The notes under the pieces were generated by a model. That model searched no databases, was not told the DNA's origin, and saw nothing but the letters and a program-made list of their open reading frames with translations. Both the position numbers and the translations under genes were made by a program. Of a stretch of 64,000 nt of DNA, positions 18,325 through 29,132 are shown piece after piece. The DNA comes from Anderseniella sp963787895 (GTDB lineage Bacteria > Pseudomonadota > Alphaproteobacteria > Rhizobiales > Aestuariivirgaceae): the NCBI GenBank assembly GCA_963787895.1, contig CAWBEX010000001.1, forward strand, positions 62,001 through 126,000, in the 5' to 3' direction. Within the stretch, counting starts at the first letter, position 1, and every line of letters starts with the position of its first letter.

Positions 18325-18723
18325 CTAGAAGACCGTGCAAAGCACCTCGCCACCTACATTCTGCTCGCGAGCCTGGCTGTCAGACATCACACCCTTTGAG
18401 GTGGACATGATCGCAACACCCAGACCGTTGAAAATCGTCGGTAGTTCGTCAACTGACGCATACACCCGGCGGCCCGGCTTGGACACGCGCTTGATTTCGC
18501 GGATCACCGGTTCACCATCGAAGTACTTCAGTTCAACCTCTAGCTCAGCCTGGCCGGCTGCACGTTCTGTAACGGCGAAACCGCGGATGTAGCCTTCCGT
18601 CTGCAAAACCTCTAGCACGCGCTCGCGAAGACGCGAAGAAGGACTTGCCACCTTGGCCTTGCCCCGCTGCTGTGCATTGCGGATGCGGGTCAGCATATCG
18701 CCGATTGGATCCGTGACGTTCAT
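18325..18723 (-). CDS. rpsH: 30S ribosomal protein S8
   Basis: S8 (132 aa) binds 16S rRNA helix 21 and in enterobacteria represses the spc operon by binding its mRNA. The start MNVTDPIGDMLTRIRNAQQR and the C-terminal STSKGVMSDSQARE are diagnostic. The 95-bp gap before rplF is longer than most gaps in this cluster. Confidence 0.98.
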   Translation of the reverse strand: MNVTDPIGDMLTRIRNAQQRGKAKVASPSSRLRERVLEVLQTEGYIRGFAVTERAAGQAELEVELKYFDGEPVIREIKRVSKPGRRVYASVDELPTIFNGLGVAIMSTSKGVMSDSQAREQNVGGEVLCTVF

Positions 18724-18759
18724 GTTTTTATTTCCCTATAATACCTTGAGCAAAGGGCG

Positions 18760-19065
18760 TTACCAGCTCGACTTGACCATACCGGGGACCAGGCCCTGGT
18801 TGGCAAGCTCGCGCAGTGCAATACGAGACATCGCCATCTTACGGTAGTACCCGCGTGGGCGACCCGAAATCTCACAGCGGTTGCGCACCCGGATGGCGGC
18901 CGAATTGCGCGGCAGTTCTGCCAACTTCAGGCGCGCAGCAAAGCGTTCTTCCATCGGCAGCGACTTGTCGTTGGCGATGGAACGAAGGCTGTCACGCTTG
19001 GTGGCATACTGCTTTACCAGGCGCTTGCGCTTGTTGTTCTTCTCGATTGCACTTTTCTTTGCCAT
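18760..19065 (-). CDS. rpsN: 30S ribosomal protein S14 (zinc-free form)
   Basis: S14 (101 aa) of the 30S head. This is the long type without the CxxC zinc ribbon: only one Cys is seen in the RNRCEISGRPRGYYRK core, where zinc forms have four. The end ANQGLVPGMVKSSW is typical. Confidence 0.98.
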   Translation of the reverse strand: MAKKSAIEKNNKRKRLVKQYATKRDSLRSIANDKSLPMEERFAARLKLAELPRNSAAIRVRNRCEISGRPRGYYRKMAMSRIALRELANQGLVPGMVKSSW

Positions 19066-19098
19066 GAGCTCTTCCGATTTCCTGTCTGTTCGTATCCG

Positions 19099-19677
19099 CT
19101 AAGCCGCAGCCTGCTGGTCTGGCTTGATGCGGAACGGGAAGTTGAATGCTGCCAGCAGTTCGCGTGCTTCAGCGTCTGTTGCAGCGGTAGTGCAGATCAC
19201 AATGTCGAGGCCCCACATGCGATCAATCTTGTCATAGTCGATTTCCGGGAACACGATATGCTCTTTCAGGCCGGTCGCATAATTGCCACGGCCGTCGAAG
19301 CTCTGATCCGAGAGACCGCGAAAGTCACGTACACGCGGCAGCGCGATGTTGATGAAGCGGTCGAGAAACTCATACATGTTCTGTTTGCGCAGCGTAACCT
19401 TTGCACCGATGTTCATGCCTTCACGCAGCTTGAACGTGGCAATGGACTTGCGGGCCTTGGTGATGGCAACGCGCTGACCGGCAATCTTGGTCAAATCGTC
19501 AGCGGCCACCTTGACCAGCTTGCTGTCACCAACTGCGTCGCCAACACCCATGTTGAGCACGATTTTCTCAAGCTGGGGAATTTGCATCGGGTTGGTGTAG
19601 CCGAATTTCTCGATCAGGCGAGCGCGGATCTCGTCGTCATACTGCTTGCGCAGACGTGGTACATAAACATCAGCCAT
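19099..19677 (-). CDS. rplE: 50S ribosomal protein L5
   Basis: L5 (192 aa) binds 5S rRNA and contacts P-site tRNA. The ATG at 19677 (MADVYVPRLRKQYD) is chosen over a TTG one codon upstream. Core motifs NPMQIPQLEKIVLNMGVG and GRGNYATGLKEHIVFPEIDYD are present. The start overlaps the rplX stop by 8 bases. Confidence 0.97.
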   Translation of the reverse strand: MADVYVPRLRKQYDDEIRARLIEKFGYTNPMQIPQLEKIVLNMGVGDAVGDSKLVKVAADDLTKIAGQRVAITKARKSIATFKLREGMNIGAKVTLRKQNMYEFLDRFINIALPRVRDFRGLSDQSFDGRGNYATGLKEHIVFPEIDYDKIDRMWGLDIVICTTAATDAEARELLAAFNFPFRIKPDQQAAA

Positions 19678-19993
19678 CAATCACCTCCCCGGAGCGCTTG
19701 GCGACCCGGACTTTCTTGCCGTCATCGAGCAACTTGAACCCGACGCGTGTTGCCTTGCCGTCCTTCGGGTCAATGTGTGCCAGGTTTGACACATGAATTG
19801 ACAATTCCTTGCTGACAATGCCGCCTTCCTGGCCTGCAGTCTGCTTCTGATGGCGGCGAGCCAGATTGACACCGCCAACGACGGCGCGATTTTCCTTGGG
19901 CAGAACAGCCAGCACGTCACCCGACTTGCCCTTGTCCTTGCCGGCAACCACGATGACGCGATCGCCCTTCTTGATCTTGAGTTTTGTGGCCAT
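19670..19993 (-). CDS. rplX: 50S ribosomal protein L24
   Basis: L24 (107 aa) starts 50S assembly. The KOW segment is visible as KIKKGDRVIVVAGKDKGKSG. The ATG at 19993 overlaps the rplN TGA (TGATG); a GTG one codon upstream is the alternative. Both overlaps, with rplN and rplE, suggest coupled translation. Confidence 0.96.
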   Translation of the reverse strand: MATKLKIKKGDRVIVVAGKDKGKSGDVLAVLPKENRAVVGGVNLARRHQKQTAGQEGGIVSKELSIHVSNLAHIDPKDGKATRVGFKLLDDGKKVRVAKRSGEVIDG

Positions 19994-20361
19994 CACAGCA
20001 CCTCCGGTGCGAGCGAAATAATCTTCATCTGGTTGCGGCCACGCAGCTCACGGGGAACGGGGCCAAAAATGCGGGTGCCAACAGGCTCGCCCTGATTGTT
20101 GATCAGAACGGCGGCATTGCGGTCGAAGCGAATGGCAGAACCGTCGGCGCGCTGGATATCCTTTGCGGTGCGAACGACAATCGCCTTCATTACAGCGCCC
20201 TTCTTTACACGGCCGCGCGGAATGGCATCCTTGATCGACACGACAATGATGTCGCCAACGCGCGCATACTTGCGCTTCGAGCCACCCAGCACCTTGATGC
20301 ACTGGACGCGGCGAGCGCCGGAATTGTCGGCGACGTCGAGATTTGTTTCTACCTGGATCAT
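19993..20361 (-). CDS. rplN: 50S ribosomal protein L14
   Basis: L14 (122 aa) forms an intersubunit bridge. It begins MIQVETNLDVADNSGARRVQ and contains DAIPRGRVKKGAVMKAIVVR and FGPVPRELR, all diagnostic. Length is exactly that of most bacterial L14 proteins. Confidence 0.98.
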   Translation of the reverse strand: MIQVETNLDVADNSGARRVQCIKVLGGSKRKYARVGDIIVVSIKDAIPRGRVKKGAVMKAIVVRTAKDIQRADGSAIRFDRNAAVLINNQGEPVGTRIFGPVPRELRGRNQMKIISLAPEVL

Positions 20362-20446
20362 GGCTTCATCCGTTGTTCTTTATGCCCGTCCACCCTGCCG
20401 GAATGGCGCGTGGGTGCTGCGGCACTACAAAATTCCTGCAACCTGT

Positions 20447-20677
20447 TTACTCTGTTACCAGAGACCAGGTCTTGTTACGCGAGATCGGGCGGCATTCTTC
20501 AATGCGAACAATGTCTCCGATCTTCGCCTTGTTGGCTTCGTCGTGTGCATGGTACTTCTTGGTCCGGCGCACGGTCTTTTTCATCATCGGGTGCGTAAAG
20601 CGGCGCTCAACGCGCACGACAATGGTCTTGTCGTTTTTATCGCTGACCACGACACCCTGCAGAATACGCTTTGGCAT
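20447..20677 (-). CDS. rpsQ: 30S ribosomal protein S17
   Basis: S17 (76 aa), a primary 16S rRNA binder. The ATG at 20677 (MPKRILQGVVVSDKNDKT) fits the family; the upstream extension to 20749 does not. IGDIVRIEECRPISRNKTW is the conserved C-terminal block. It is separated from rplN by 85 bp. Confidence 0.97.
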   Translation of the reverse strand: MPKRILQGVVVSDKNDKTIVVRVERRFTHPMMKKTVRRTKKYHAHDEANKAKIGDIVRIEECRPISRNKTWSLVTE

Positions 20678-20693
20678 GGGTTCAGAACTCCAA

Positions 20694-20897
20694 TCAATTC
20701 GCTGCGGCAGCCACCGCGCGATCGCGCTGGGCCGTCTTGATACGGGCAATGTCGCGGCGCACCTGACGCACGCGCGCAGTATTCTCGATCTCGCCGGATG
20801 CCTTCTGGAAGCGCAGGTTGAACTGCTCCTTCTTCAGCTTGAGCAGCTCGTCTTTGAGCTGGTCGTCCGACAACTGTTTTACGTCGCTGGCTTTCAT
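20694..20897 (-). CDS. rpmC: 50S ribosomal protein L29
   Basis: L29 (67 aa) lies at the polypeptide exit tunnel and docks SRP and trigger factor. Two helices are evident: DDQLKDELLKLKKEQFNLRF and RQVRRDIARIKTA. It is between rplP (35 bp) and rpsQ (16 bp). Confidence 0.97.
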   Translation of the reverse strand: MKASDVKQLSDDQLKDELLKLKKEQFNLRFQKASGEIENTARVRQVRRDIARIKTAQRDRAVAAAAN

Positions 20898-20932
20898 CGC
20901 CTAATTCCTCAACAACTCTTTCCGGGTCCGCG

Positions 20933-21346
20933 CTATTCGCCGAGGCGCGCTACAAAGCGCGTCTTGATTGGCAGCTTGGCGGCGGCAAGCGTGAAGGCTT
21001 CCTCCGCCACTTCACGCGACACTCCATCAACTTCAAACATGATACGGCCTGGGTGAATGCGGCAGCACCAGTATTCCACCGAGCCTTTGCCCTTACCCAT
21101 GCGAACTTCCGTCGGCTTCTTGGAAACCGGCAGGTCCGGGAACACGCGAATCCACACGCGGCCAGCGCGCTTCATGTGGCGTGTCATGGCGCGGCGAGCA
21201 GCTTCGATCTGACGCGCTGTAACACGTGCCGGTTCCTGTGCCTTAAGGCCATAGCTGCCAAAGTTGAGCTCGTAGCCACCCTTGGCATTTCCGCTGATAC
21301 GGCCCTTGTGGGCCTTGCGGAATTTTGTGCGTTTTGGCTGCAGCAT
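20933..21346 (-). CDS. rplP: 50S ribosomal protein L16
   Basis: L16 (137 aa) organises the A-site region of the peptidyl-transferase centre. The start MLQPKRTKFRKAHKGRISG and GKGKGSVEYWCCRIHPGRIM are diagnostic. The family core appears complete. Confidence 0.98.
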   Translation of the reverse strand: MLQPKRTKFRKAHKGRISGNAKGGYELNFGSYGLKAQEPARVTARQIEAARRAMTRHMKRAGRVWIRVFPDLPVSKKPTEVRMGKGKGSVEYWCCRIHPGRIMFEVDGVSREVAEEAFTLAAAKLPIKTRFVARLGE

Positions 21347-21386
21347 TTTACTTCTTCCTGCCTAATCCGTTTACCTTTGCGGGGTC

Positions 21387-22106
21387 CTAGCGGCGCGCAT
21401 CATCACGATCGCGGCGCGGTCGCGGACCACCACCTTCTTGCATTTCCTGAATGCGCTTGTCCTGCGCCATCGGGTCGTGCTCGAGGATCTCACCCTTGAA
21501 AATCCAAACCTTGATACCGTTGGTGCCGTATGCCGTGTGAGCAGTTGCGGTTCCATAGTCAACATCAGCGCGCAGCGTATGAAGCGGTACGCGTCCTTCA
21601 CGATACCACTCGGTGCGCGCGATCTCCGCGCCCCCAAGACGGCCCGAACAGGTAATGCGGATACCTTCAGCGCCCATGCGCATAGCCGACTGAACTGCCC
21701 GCTTCATGGCACGGCGGAAAGCGATGCGGCGTTCAAGCTGCTGCGCGATATTGTCAGCAACCAGGTTGGCATCAATCTCCGGCTTGCGCACCTCAACGAT
21801 ATTGAGATGAACTTCGCTGTCAGTCATCGCAGAGACATCGCGACGCAACTTCTCGATGTCTGCACCCTTCTTGCCGATCACTACGCCCGGACGGGCAGAG
21901 TATATGGTGACGCGGCACTTCTTGTGCGGACGTTCAATGATGATCCGGGAAATGCCGGCCTGCTTCAGCTTCTCACGCAGATATTCACGGATGCGGAAAT
22001 CTTCGTGCAGGAGCTTGGAGTATTCACCGCGATCAGCAAACCAGCGGCTGTCCCAGGTGCGATTCACGCCGAGGCGGAAACCAATCGGATTGACTTTCTG
22101 ACCCAT
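21387..22106 (-). CDS. rpsC: 30S ribosomal protein S3
   Basis: S3 (239 aa) forms part of the mRNA entry tunnel. It begins MGQKVNPIGFRLGVNRTWDS. The KH domain is seen at PGVVIGKKGADIEKLR (about 72-87), and the C-terminal domain has GAEGIRITCSGRLGGAEIAR. An Arg/Asp-rich tail ends the protein. The ATG overlaps the rplV stop by one base. Confidence 0.98.
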   Translation of the reverse strand: MGQKVNPIGFRLGVNRTWDSRWFADRGEYSKLLHEDFRIREYLREKLKQAGISRIIIERPHKKCRVTIYSARPGVVIGKKGADIEKLRRDVSAMTDSEVHLNIVEVRKPEIDANLVADNIAQQLERRIAFRRAMKRAVQSAMRMGAEGIRITCSGRLGGAEIARTEWYREGRVPLHTLRADVDYGTATAHTAYGTNGIKVWIFKGEILEHDPMAQDKRIQEMQEGGGPRPRRDRDDARR

Positions 22107-22486
22107 CAGACGGCCTCCTCAACCTGGCGAACCACTATCGTGATTTCACTGAAGAACTTCTCAATCTTGCCAACACGGCCACGGGCACGCGGGCTGAAAC
22201 GTTTCATCACGAGGTTCTTTCCAACATAAGCTTCGGAGACAACCAGCTCGTTGATGTCGAGATCATGGTTGTTCTCTGCATTGGCGATAGCGGACTCGAG
22301 GGTCTTCTTCACGTCTTGCGCAATGCGCCGGCGTGAGAATGTGAGATCGGCAAGAGCCGTCTCAACCTTCTTGCCACGAATGATCGAGGCAACCTCGTTG
22401 AGCTTGCGGGGGCTGACGCGAAGATTGCGCGTAACAGCCTTTGCCTCGTTGTCCGGAAGGACGCGTGCTTTGGACGCCTTACCCAT
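22106..22486 (-). CDS. rplV: 50S ribosomal protein L22
   Basis: L22 (126 aa) extends a beta hairpin into the exit tunnel. The core RVSPRKLNEVASIIRGKKVE and the hairpin end KRFSPRARGRVGKI are typical. The hairpin, where macrolide-resistance changes occur, shows no obvious deletion. Confidence 0.97.
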   Translation of the reverse strand: MGKASKARVLPDNEAKAVTRNLRVSPRKLNEVASIIRGKKVETALADLTFSRRRIAQDVKKTLESAIANAENNHDLDINELVVSEAYVGKNLVMKRFSPRARGRVGKIEKFFSEITIVVRQVEEAV

Positions 22487-22492
22487 TTGTCC

Positions 22493-22768
22493 TTACCTCT
22501 TCGACTTCTTGTCGGCCTGATGGCCGTAGTAGGTGCGCGAAGGCGCGAATTCACCCAGCTTGTGGCCTACCATGTCTTCCGAAACAGACACAGGCACATG
22601 CTTGTTGCCATTGTGAACGCCAAACGTGAGTCCGACGAACTGCGGCAGAATGGTAGAACGGCGGCTCCAGGTCTTGATAACCTGATTGCGCCCGGATGCG
22701 CGAGCGGCTTCCGCCTTCTTGAGCAGATACCCGTCGACGAACGGGCCCTTGTGCAGTGAACGTGCCAT
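22493..22768 (-). CDS. rpsS: 30S ribosomal protein S19
   Basis: S19 (91 aa) of the 30S head. MARSLHKGPFVDGYLLKK, IKTWSRRSTILPQFVGLTF and GEFAPSRTYYGH are all signature segments. Only 6 bp separate it from rplV. Confidence 0.98.
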   Translation of the reverse strand: MARSLHKGPFVDGYLLKKAEAARASGRNQVIKTWSRRSTILPQFVGLTFGVHNGNKHVPVSVSEDMVGHKLGEFAPSRTYYGHQADKKSKR

Positions 22769-22780
22769 GAAACCTGACCC

Positions 22781-23617
22781 TTATTTCTTCTTGCGCAGGT
22801 GGCGCGAGCGAACAATGAACTTGTCCGTTGACTTGTTTGTGCGTGTCTTCTTGCCTTTGGTAGGCTTGCCCCATGGGGTAACCGGATGACGGCCACCTGA
22901 CGTACGGCCTTCACCGCCGCCGTGCGGGTGATCAATCGGGTTCATGGCAACACCACGAACTACCGGGCGGCGGCCGCGCCAACGTGAACGGCCAGCCTTG
23001 CCATCATTGGTGTTCATGTGATCCTGGTTCGAAACGGCACCAACCGTGGCGCGGCATTCCGACGCCACCATGCGCTGCTCGCCAGACTTCAGCCGCAACA
23101 GAGCCATTGAACGGTCACGGCCGACGAGCTGTGCATACGCACCTGCTGAGCGCGCTATCTGACCGCCCTTGCCCGGCTTCATCTCGACGTTGTGGATGAT
23201 GGTGCCGACAGGCATGTTTGCCAGCGGCATGCAGTTGCCAGGCTTGACGTCCACGCCGGCCTTGCCGGACACGATAACGTCGCCTTCATTGAGCCGCTGC
23301 GGGGCAAGAATGTATGCCAGAGTGCCGTCTTCATGCTTGATCAACGCGATGAAGGCAGTCCGGTTCGGATCATATTCGATACGTTGAACCGTTGCAGACC
23401 CTTCCTGCGTACGCTTGAAGTCGATCATGCGATAGGTGCGCTTGTGGCCACCACCACGGGAATAGGATGTCTGGCGGCCGTGATTGTTGCGCCCACCCGA
23501 CTTCGACAGGCCCTCGGTAAGGGTCTTGACCGGCTTGCCCTTCCATAGGCCGGAACGGTCAACAATGACCAGCTGCCGCTGCCCTGGAGTATTTGGCTTG
23601 AACTTTTTCAGTGCCAT
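22781..23617 (-). CDS. rplB: 50S ribosomal protein L2
   Basis: L2 (278 aa), needed for subunit joining and peptidyl-transferase activity. The start MALKKFKPNTPGQRQLVIVD and the universally conserved VVRGVAMNPIDHPHGGGEGR, including the functionally important His of HPHGGGEG, are present. Length is standard. Confidence 0.98.
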   Translation of the reverse strand: MALKKFKPNTPGQRQLVIVDRSGLWKGKPVKTLTEGLSKSGGRNNHGRQTSYSRGGGHKRTYRMIDFKRTQEGSATVQRIEYDPNRTAFIALIKHEDGTLAYILAPQRLNEGDVIVSGKAGVDVKPGNCMPLANMPVGTIIHNVEMKPGKGGQIARSAGAYAQLVGRDRSMALLRLKSGEQRMVASECRATVGAVSNQDHMNTNDGKAGRSRWRGRRPVVRGVAMNPIDHPHGGGEGRTSGGRHPVTPWGKPTKGKKTRTNKSTDKFIVRSRHLRKKK

Positions 23618-23647
23618 GGTTTCAAGTCTCTATCGCTCAAAATTACT

Positions 23648-23941
23648 TTACAGACCGGTCGTAACGTCGATGCTCTGACCGTCTTCGAGTGTCACAATTG
23701 CCTTTTTCACGTCAGACTGACGCCCGCGGATACCACGAAAGCGCTTGGTCTTGCCCTTGCGCACCAGTGTGTTTACCGCTTTGACCTTCACGTTGAACAA
23801 TTCCTCGACAGCCTTCTTGATCTCGGGCTTGGAGGCTGTTCCTGCCACATTGAAAACAACCTGATTGGCTTCAGACTGAAGCGTGGCTTTTTCAGTGATA
23901 GATGGCGAACGGATGATATCGTAGTTCTTTTCCATGCTCAT
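23648..23941 (-). CDS. rplW: 50S ribosomal protein L23
   Basis: L23 (97 aa) at the exit tunnel rim, docking site for trigger factor. YDIIRSPSITEKATL and NTLVRKGKTKRFRG are the family blocks. Its ATG overlaps the rplD stop (ATGA, 23938-23941), so translation is probably coupled; an internal ATG two codons in is an alternative start. Confidence 0.97.
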   Translation of the reverse strand: MSMEKNYDIIRSPSITEKATLQSEANQVVFNVAGTASKPEIKKAVEELFNVKVKAVNTLVRKGKTKRFRGIRGRQSDVKKAIVTLEDGQSIDVTTGL

Positions 23942-24558
23942 TTGAACCGCGCCTCCAGCGCTTCAACGGCGGCCTTGGTCAGAACCAGCTTCTGACGGCG
24001 CAGGATGTCATAAACATTGATGCCCTGAACCGGCAAAACATCCACGTTGATCAGGTTGCTGGCAGCCTTGGAGAAGTTCTCGTTCACCTGGGCGCCGTCA
24101 ATCACCAGGACATTGCTCAGTCCCAGCTTCTCGAACGCACCGGCCAGATCCTTGGTCTTCGGCGACTTTGCGTCCGCCTTGTCCAGGATGATCAATTCAT
24201 TGGCCTTGACCTTTGCAGACAAGGCGTGACGCAGAGCCAGCGCCCTCACCTTCTTGGGAAGGTCGAATGCGTGACTGCGCACCACTGGTCCGTGTGACTT
24301 ACCACCACCAACAAAGATGCCGGAGCGACGTGAACCGTGACGGGCAGTACCACCACCCTTTTGACGGCCCAGACGCTTGCCCGTGCGGTTGATCTCTGCA
24401 CGGCCCTTGATCTTGTGCGTACCGGCGCGGCGTTTGGCGAGCTGCCAGGTTACCATGCGGTGCAGAATGTCGCCGCGTGGCTCAAGCCCAAAAATGGCGT
24501 CAGCCAGCTCGAGCGAACCCGACTTCTTGGCTTCTAATGTATGAACGTCGGTTTTCAT
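23938..24558 (-). CDS. rplD: 50S ribosomal protein L4
   Basis: L4 (206 aa) has a long loop reaching the exit tunnel, seen here as GRQKGGGTARHGSRRSGIFVG. In enterobacteria L4 also represses the S10 operon. The start overlaps the rplC stop (TAATG) and the stop overlaps the rplW start, so rplC-rplD-rplW form one coupled block. Confidence 0.98.
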   Translation of the reverse strand: MKTDVHTLEAKKSGSLELADAIFGLEPRGDILHRMVTWQLAKRRAGTHKIKGRAEINRTGKRLGRQKGGGTARHGSRRSGIFVGGGKSHGPVVRSHAFDLPKKVRALALRHALSAKVKANELIILDKADAKSPKTKDLAGAFEKLGLSNVLVIDGAQVNENFSKAASNLINVDVLPVQGINVYDILRRQKLVLTKAAVEALEARFK

Positions 24559-25415
24559 TATTCCTTATCTCCCTCAGCACCGCCATCTGATGCGGGAGCT
24601 TCTTCGGCAGGAGCGTCAGCTTGCGCAACAGCGGCGGCCTGCTGGGCGGCTTGCTCAGCAGCAAGACGTTCAGCTTCAGCCGCAGCCTCTTCAGCGGCAG
24701 CAGCTTCAGCCGCGGCGGCAGACTTGGCAGCTTCAGCAGCAGCAGAGCGAAGTGCCGCAGGCTGGATTGCCGTGTCGGACAAAGGCTTCTTCACAGCATC
24801 GCGCAGCATGACCCAGCCGCCCTTTGCTCCCGGTACAGCGCCCTTAACCATGATCAGGCCGCGATCGGTGTCGGTCTTGACAACCTGAAGGTTCTGCACG
24901 GTCACGCGCTCATCACCAAGGTGACCAGCCATCTTCTTGCCCTTGAACACCTTGCCGGGATCCTGGCACTGGCCAGTGGAACCATGCGAGCGGTGCGAAA
25001 CCGATACGCCGTGCGACGCACGCAGGCCGCCGAAATTGTGCCGCTTCATCGCGCCGGCAAAGCCCTTGCCGATGGATGTACCGCACACATCAACGAACTG
25101 CCCGGCAAAATAGTGATCGGCGATGATTTCCTCACCCACCGGCACCAGATTGTCGGGGCTCACGCGAAATTCAACAACCTTGCGCTTTGGTTCAACCTTG
25201 GCGACGGCAAACTGACCGCGGTCAGCCTTGGTCAGGCGCTTGGGCTTGGCAGTACCTACCCCAAGCTGCACAGCCGTATAGCCGTTCTTGTCGGCGGTCT
25301 TCTGACCGATGACCTGACAGTTGTCGAGCTTCAAGACAGTTACCGGAACATGTTCACCTGCTTCGGTGAAAATCCGGGTCATGCCCAGCTTTTGTACAAT
25401 CACTCCTGAACGCAT
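24558..25415 (-). CDS. rplC: 50S ribosomal protein L3 with long Ala/Glu-rich C-terminal extension
   Basis: L3 (285 aa) starts MRSGVIVQKLGMTRIFTEAG. It contains GFAGAMKRHNFGGLRASHGV and the GSTGQCQDPGKVFKGKKMAG loop carrying the methylatable Gln. The conserved domain ends near residue 220. Residues about 222-285 are almost entirely Ala and Glu with a few Arg, Gln and Lys, predicted helical, followed by an acidic Gly/Asp/Glu end. The E. coli protein is 209 aa; tails of this kind are known in Rhizobiales L3 but their role is not. Confidence 0.97.
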   Translation of the reverse strand: MRSGVIVQKLGMTRIFTEAGEHVPVTVLKLDNCQVIGQKTADKNGYTAVQLGVGTAKPKRLTKADRGQFAVAKVEPKRKVVEFRVSPDNLVPVGEEIIADHYFAGQFVDVCGTSIGKGFAGAMKRHNFGGLRASHGVSVSHRSHGSTGQCQDPGKVFKGKKMAGHLGDERVTVQNLQVVKTDTDRGLIMVKGAVPGAKGGWVMLRDAVKKPLSDTAIQPAALRSAAAEAAKSAAAAEAAAAEEAAAEAERLAAEQAAQQAAAVAQADAPAEEAPASDGGAEGDKE

Positions 25416-25444
25416 TGTTCAGACTCCCGTTCGTCCCGCTCTAC

Positions 25445-25753
25445 TTAGAGCTTGATCTCAACATCCACACCCGCAGCCAGGTCGAGCTTCATCAGCGCGT
25501 CAACCGTTTGAGGGGTAGGATCAACAATATCCAGGATGCGGCGATGCGTGCGCATCTCGAATTGCTCGCGGCTTTTCTTGTCCACGTGCGGCGAGCGGTT
25601 CACCGTGAACCGTTCAATCCGTGTGGGCAGCGGCACCGGACCACGAACCTGAGCGCCTGTGCGCTTGGCTGTGTTCACGATCTCGCGTGCTGAACCATCA
25701 AGAACACGATGGTCGAAAGCCTCGAGACGGATGCGAATATTCTGTTTTTGCAT
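25445..25753 (-). CDS. rpsJ: 30S ribosomal protein S10
   Basis: S10 (102 aa), also the NusB/NusE antitermination factor. MQKQNIRIRLEAFDHRVLD, VRGPVPLPTRIERFTVNRSP and THRRILDI are typical. It is first of the S10 genes but lies only 60 bp after the tuf stop, so the str and S10 operons are probably joined here. Confidence 0.98.
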   Translation of the reverse strand: MQKQNIRIRLEAFDHRVLDGSAREIVNTAKRTGAQVRGPVPLPTRIERFTVNRSPHVDKKSREQFEMRTHRRILDIVDPTPQTVDALMKLDLAAGVDVEIKL

Positions 25754-25813
25754 CTACTTGGATCCATAAGTTGAGGCGTTCCCGAATACCGGGAACACCC
25801 CTTGTCAGTTCAG

Positions 25814-26989
25814 TTACTCGACGATGGTTGACACGACACCTGCACCGACGGTGCGGCCGCCTTCACGGATGGCGAAGCGCAGCTTCTCTTCCATCGCGAT
25901 CGGCGTGATCAACTCAACCTCAAACGACACGTTGTCGCCAGGCATCACCATTTCAGTTCCTTCCGGCAGCGTAACCACACCCGTCACGTCGGTCGTGCGG
26001 AAGTAGAACTGCGGACGGTAGTTGCCAAAGAACGGCGTGTGACGGCCACCCTCTTCCTTCGTCAGAATGTAGGCTTCTGCCTTGAACTTCTTGTGCGGTG
26101 TGATCGAACCGGGCTTGCACAGCACCTGGCCGCGCTCAACGCCTTCACGGTCAACACCACGCAGCAGCGCGCCGATGTTGTCGCCAGCCTGACCCTGGTC
26201 AAGCAGCTTGCGGAACATCTCAACACCGGTGCACGTCGTCTTCACGGTGTCGCGAATGCCGACAATCTCGATTTCCTCGCCAACCTTCACAACACCACGC
26301 TCAACTCGGCCCGTCACAACAGTTCCGCGGCCAGAAATCGAGAACACGTCCTCAATCGGCATCAGGAACGGAAGATCAATCGGACGCTCTGGCGTCGGAA
26401 TGTACTCGTCAACAGCCTTCATCAGCTCGCGGATCGAGTTCTCGCCAATCTCAGGGTCACGCCCTTCCATCGCTGCAAGGGCAGAACCCTTCACAATCGG
26501 AATGTCACCGCCTGGAAAATCATACGATGAAAGAAGCTCGCGCACTTCCAGCTCAACAAGCTCAAGCAACTCTTCGTCGTCAACCTGGTCAACCTTGTTC
26601 ATGAACACGACAAGCGCCGGCACACCAACCTGACGGGCAAGCAGAATGTGCTCGCGTGTCTGCGGCATCGGGCCGTCAGCAGCGCTCACAACAAGTATGC
26701 CGCCATCCATCTGGGCCGCACCGGTGATCATGTTCTTCACATAGTCGGCGTGGCCAGGGCAATCGACGTGCGCGTAGTGACGTGCCTCGGTCTCATACTC
26801 AACGTGCGCCGTCGAAATCGTGATGCCGCGGGCCTTCTCTTCAGGCGCGCCATCAATCTGGTCGTACGCCTTGAACTCACCAAAATACTTGGTGATCGCC
26901 GCTGTCAGCGTCGTCTTGCCATGGTCAACGTGGCCAATAGTACCTACGTTAACGTGCGGCTTGTTACGTTCAAACTTTGCCTTGGCCAT
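25814..26989 (-). CDS. tuf: Elongation factor Tu, copy in the str operon
   Basis: EF-Tu (391 aa) carries aminoacyl-tRNA to the ribosome. GTPase motifs are GHVDHGKT (19-26), DCPGH and NKVD, and domains II and III are complete. Comparing all lines by eye, the coding sequence is nucleotide-identical to the second copy at 43635-44810. The stop codon differs (TAA here, TAG there) and flanks diverge at once. The gene lies 51 bp after fusA. Confidence 0.98.
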   Translation of the reverse strand: MAKAKFERNKPHVNVGTIGHVDHGKTTLTAAITKYFGEFKAYDQIDGAPEEKARGITISTAHVEYETEARHYAHVDCPGHADYVKNMITGAAQMDGGILVVSAADGPMPQTREHILLARQVGVPALVVFMNKVDQVDDEELLELVELEVRELLSSYDFPGGDIPIVKGSALAAMEGRDPEIGENSIRELMKAVDEYIPTPERPIDLPFLMPIEDVFSISGRGTVVTGRVERGVVKVGEEIEIVGIRDTVKTTCTGVEMFRKLLDQGQAGDNIGALLRGVDREGVERGQVLCKPGSITPHKKFKAEAYILTKEEGGRHTPFFGNYRPQFYFRTTDVTGVVTLPEGTEMVMPGDNVSFEVELITPIAMEEKLRFAIREGGRTVGAGVVSTIVE

Positions 26990-27040
26990 TTTCTTTTTCT
27001 CCCTCGTTCAGGGTTTGCCAGTTAATTCACGAAAGCCCGG

Positions 27041-29113
<2,073 letters not shown>

Positions 29114-29132
29114 GTCAGATCTCCGTAGCGAA

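Noticed and set aside
20343..21056. 237-codon plus-strand open frame across rplN-rpsQ-rplP
   Set aside because: Antisense to several ribosomal protein genes; no homology seen.
25778..25796. Hairpin between tuf and rpsJ as a terminator
   Set aside because: A 7-bp stem without a T-run on the minus strand. It may be a processing or stability element, but termination is not supported.
25814..26989. Duplicated 1.17-kb block as a possible insertion sequence or repeat element
   Set aside because: The repeat is the tuf gene itself, with no terminal inverted repeats or target-site duplications; gene conversion explains it.
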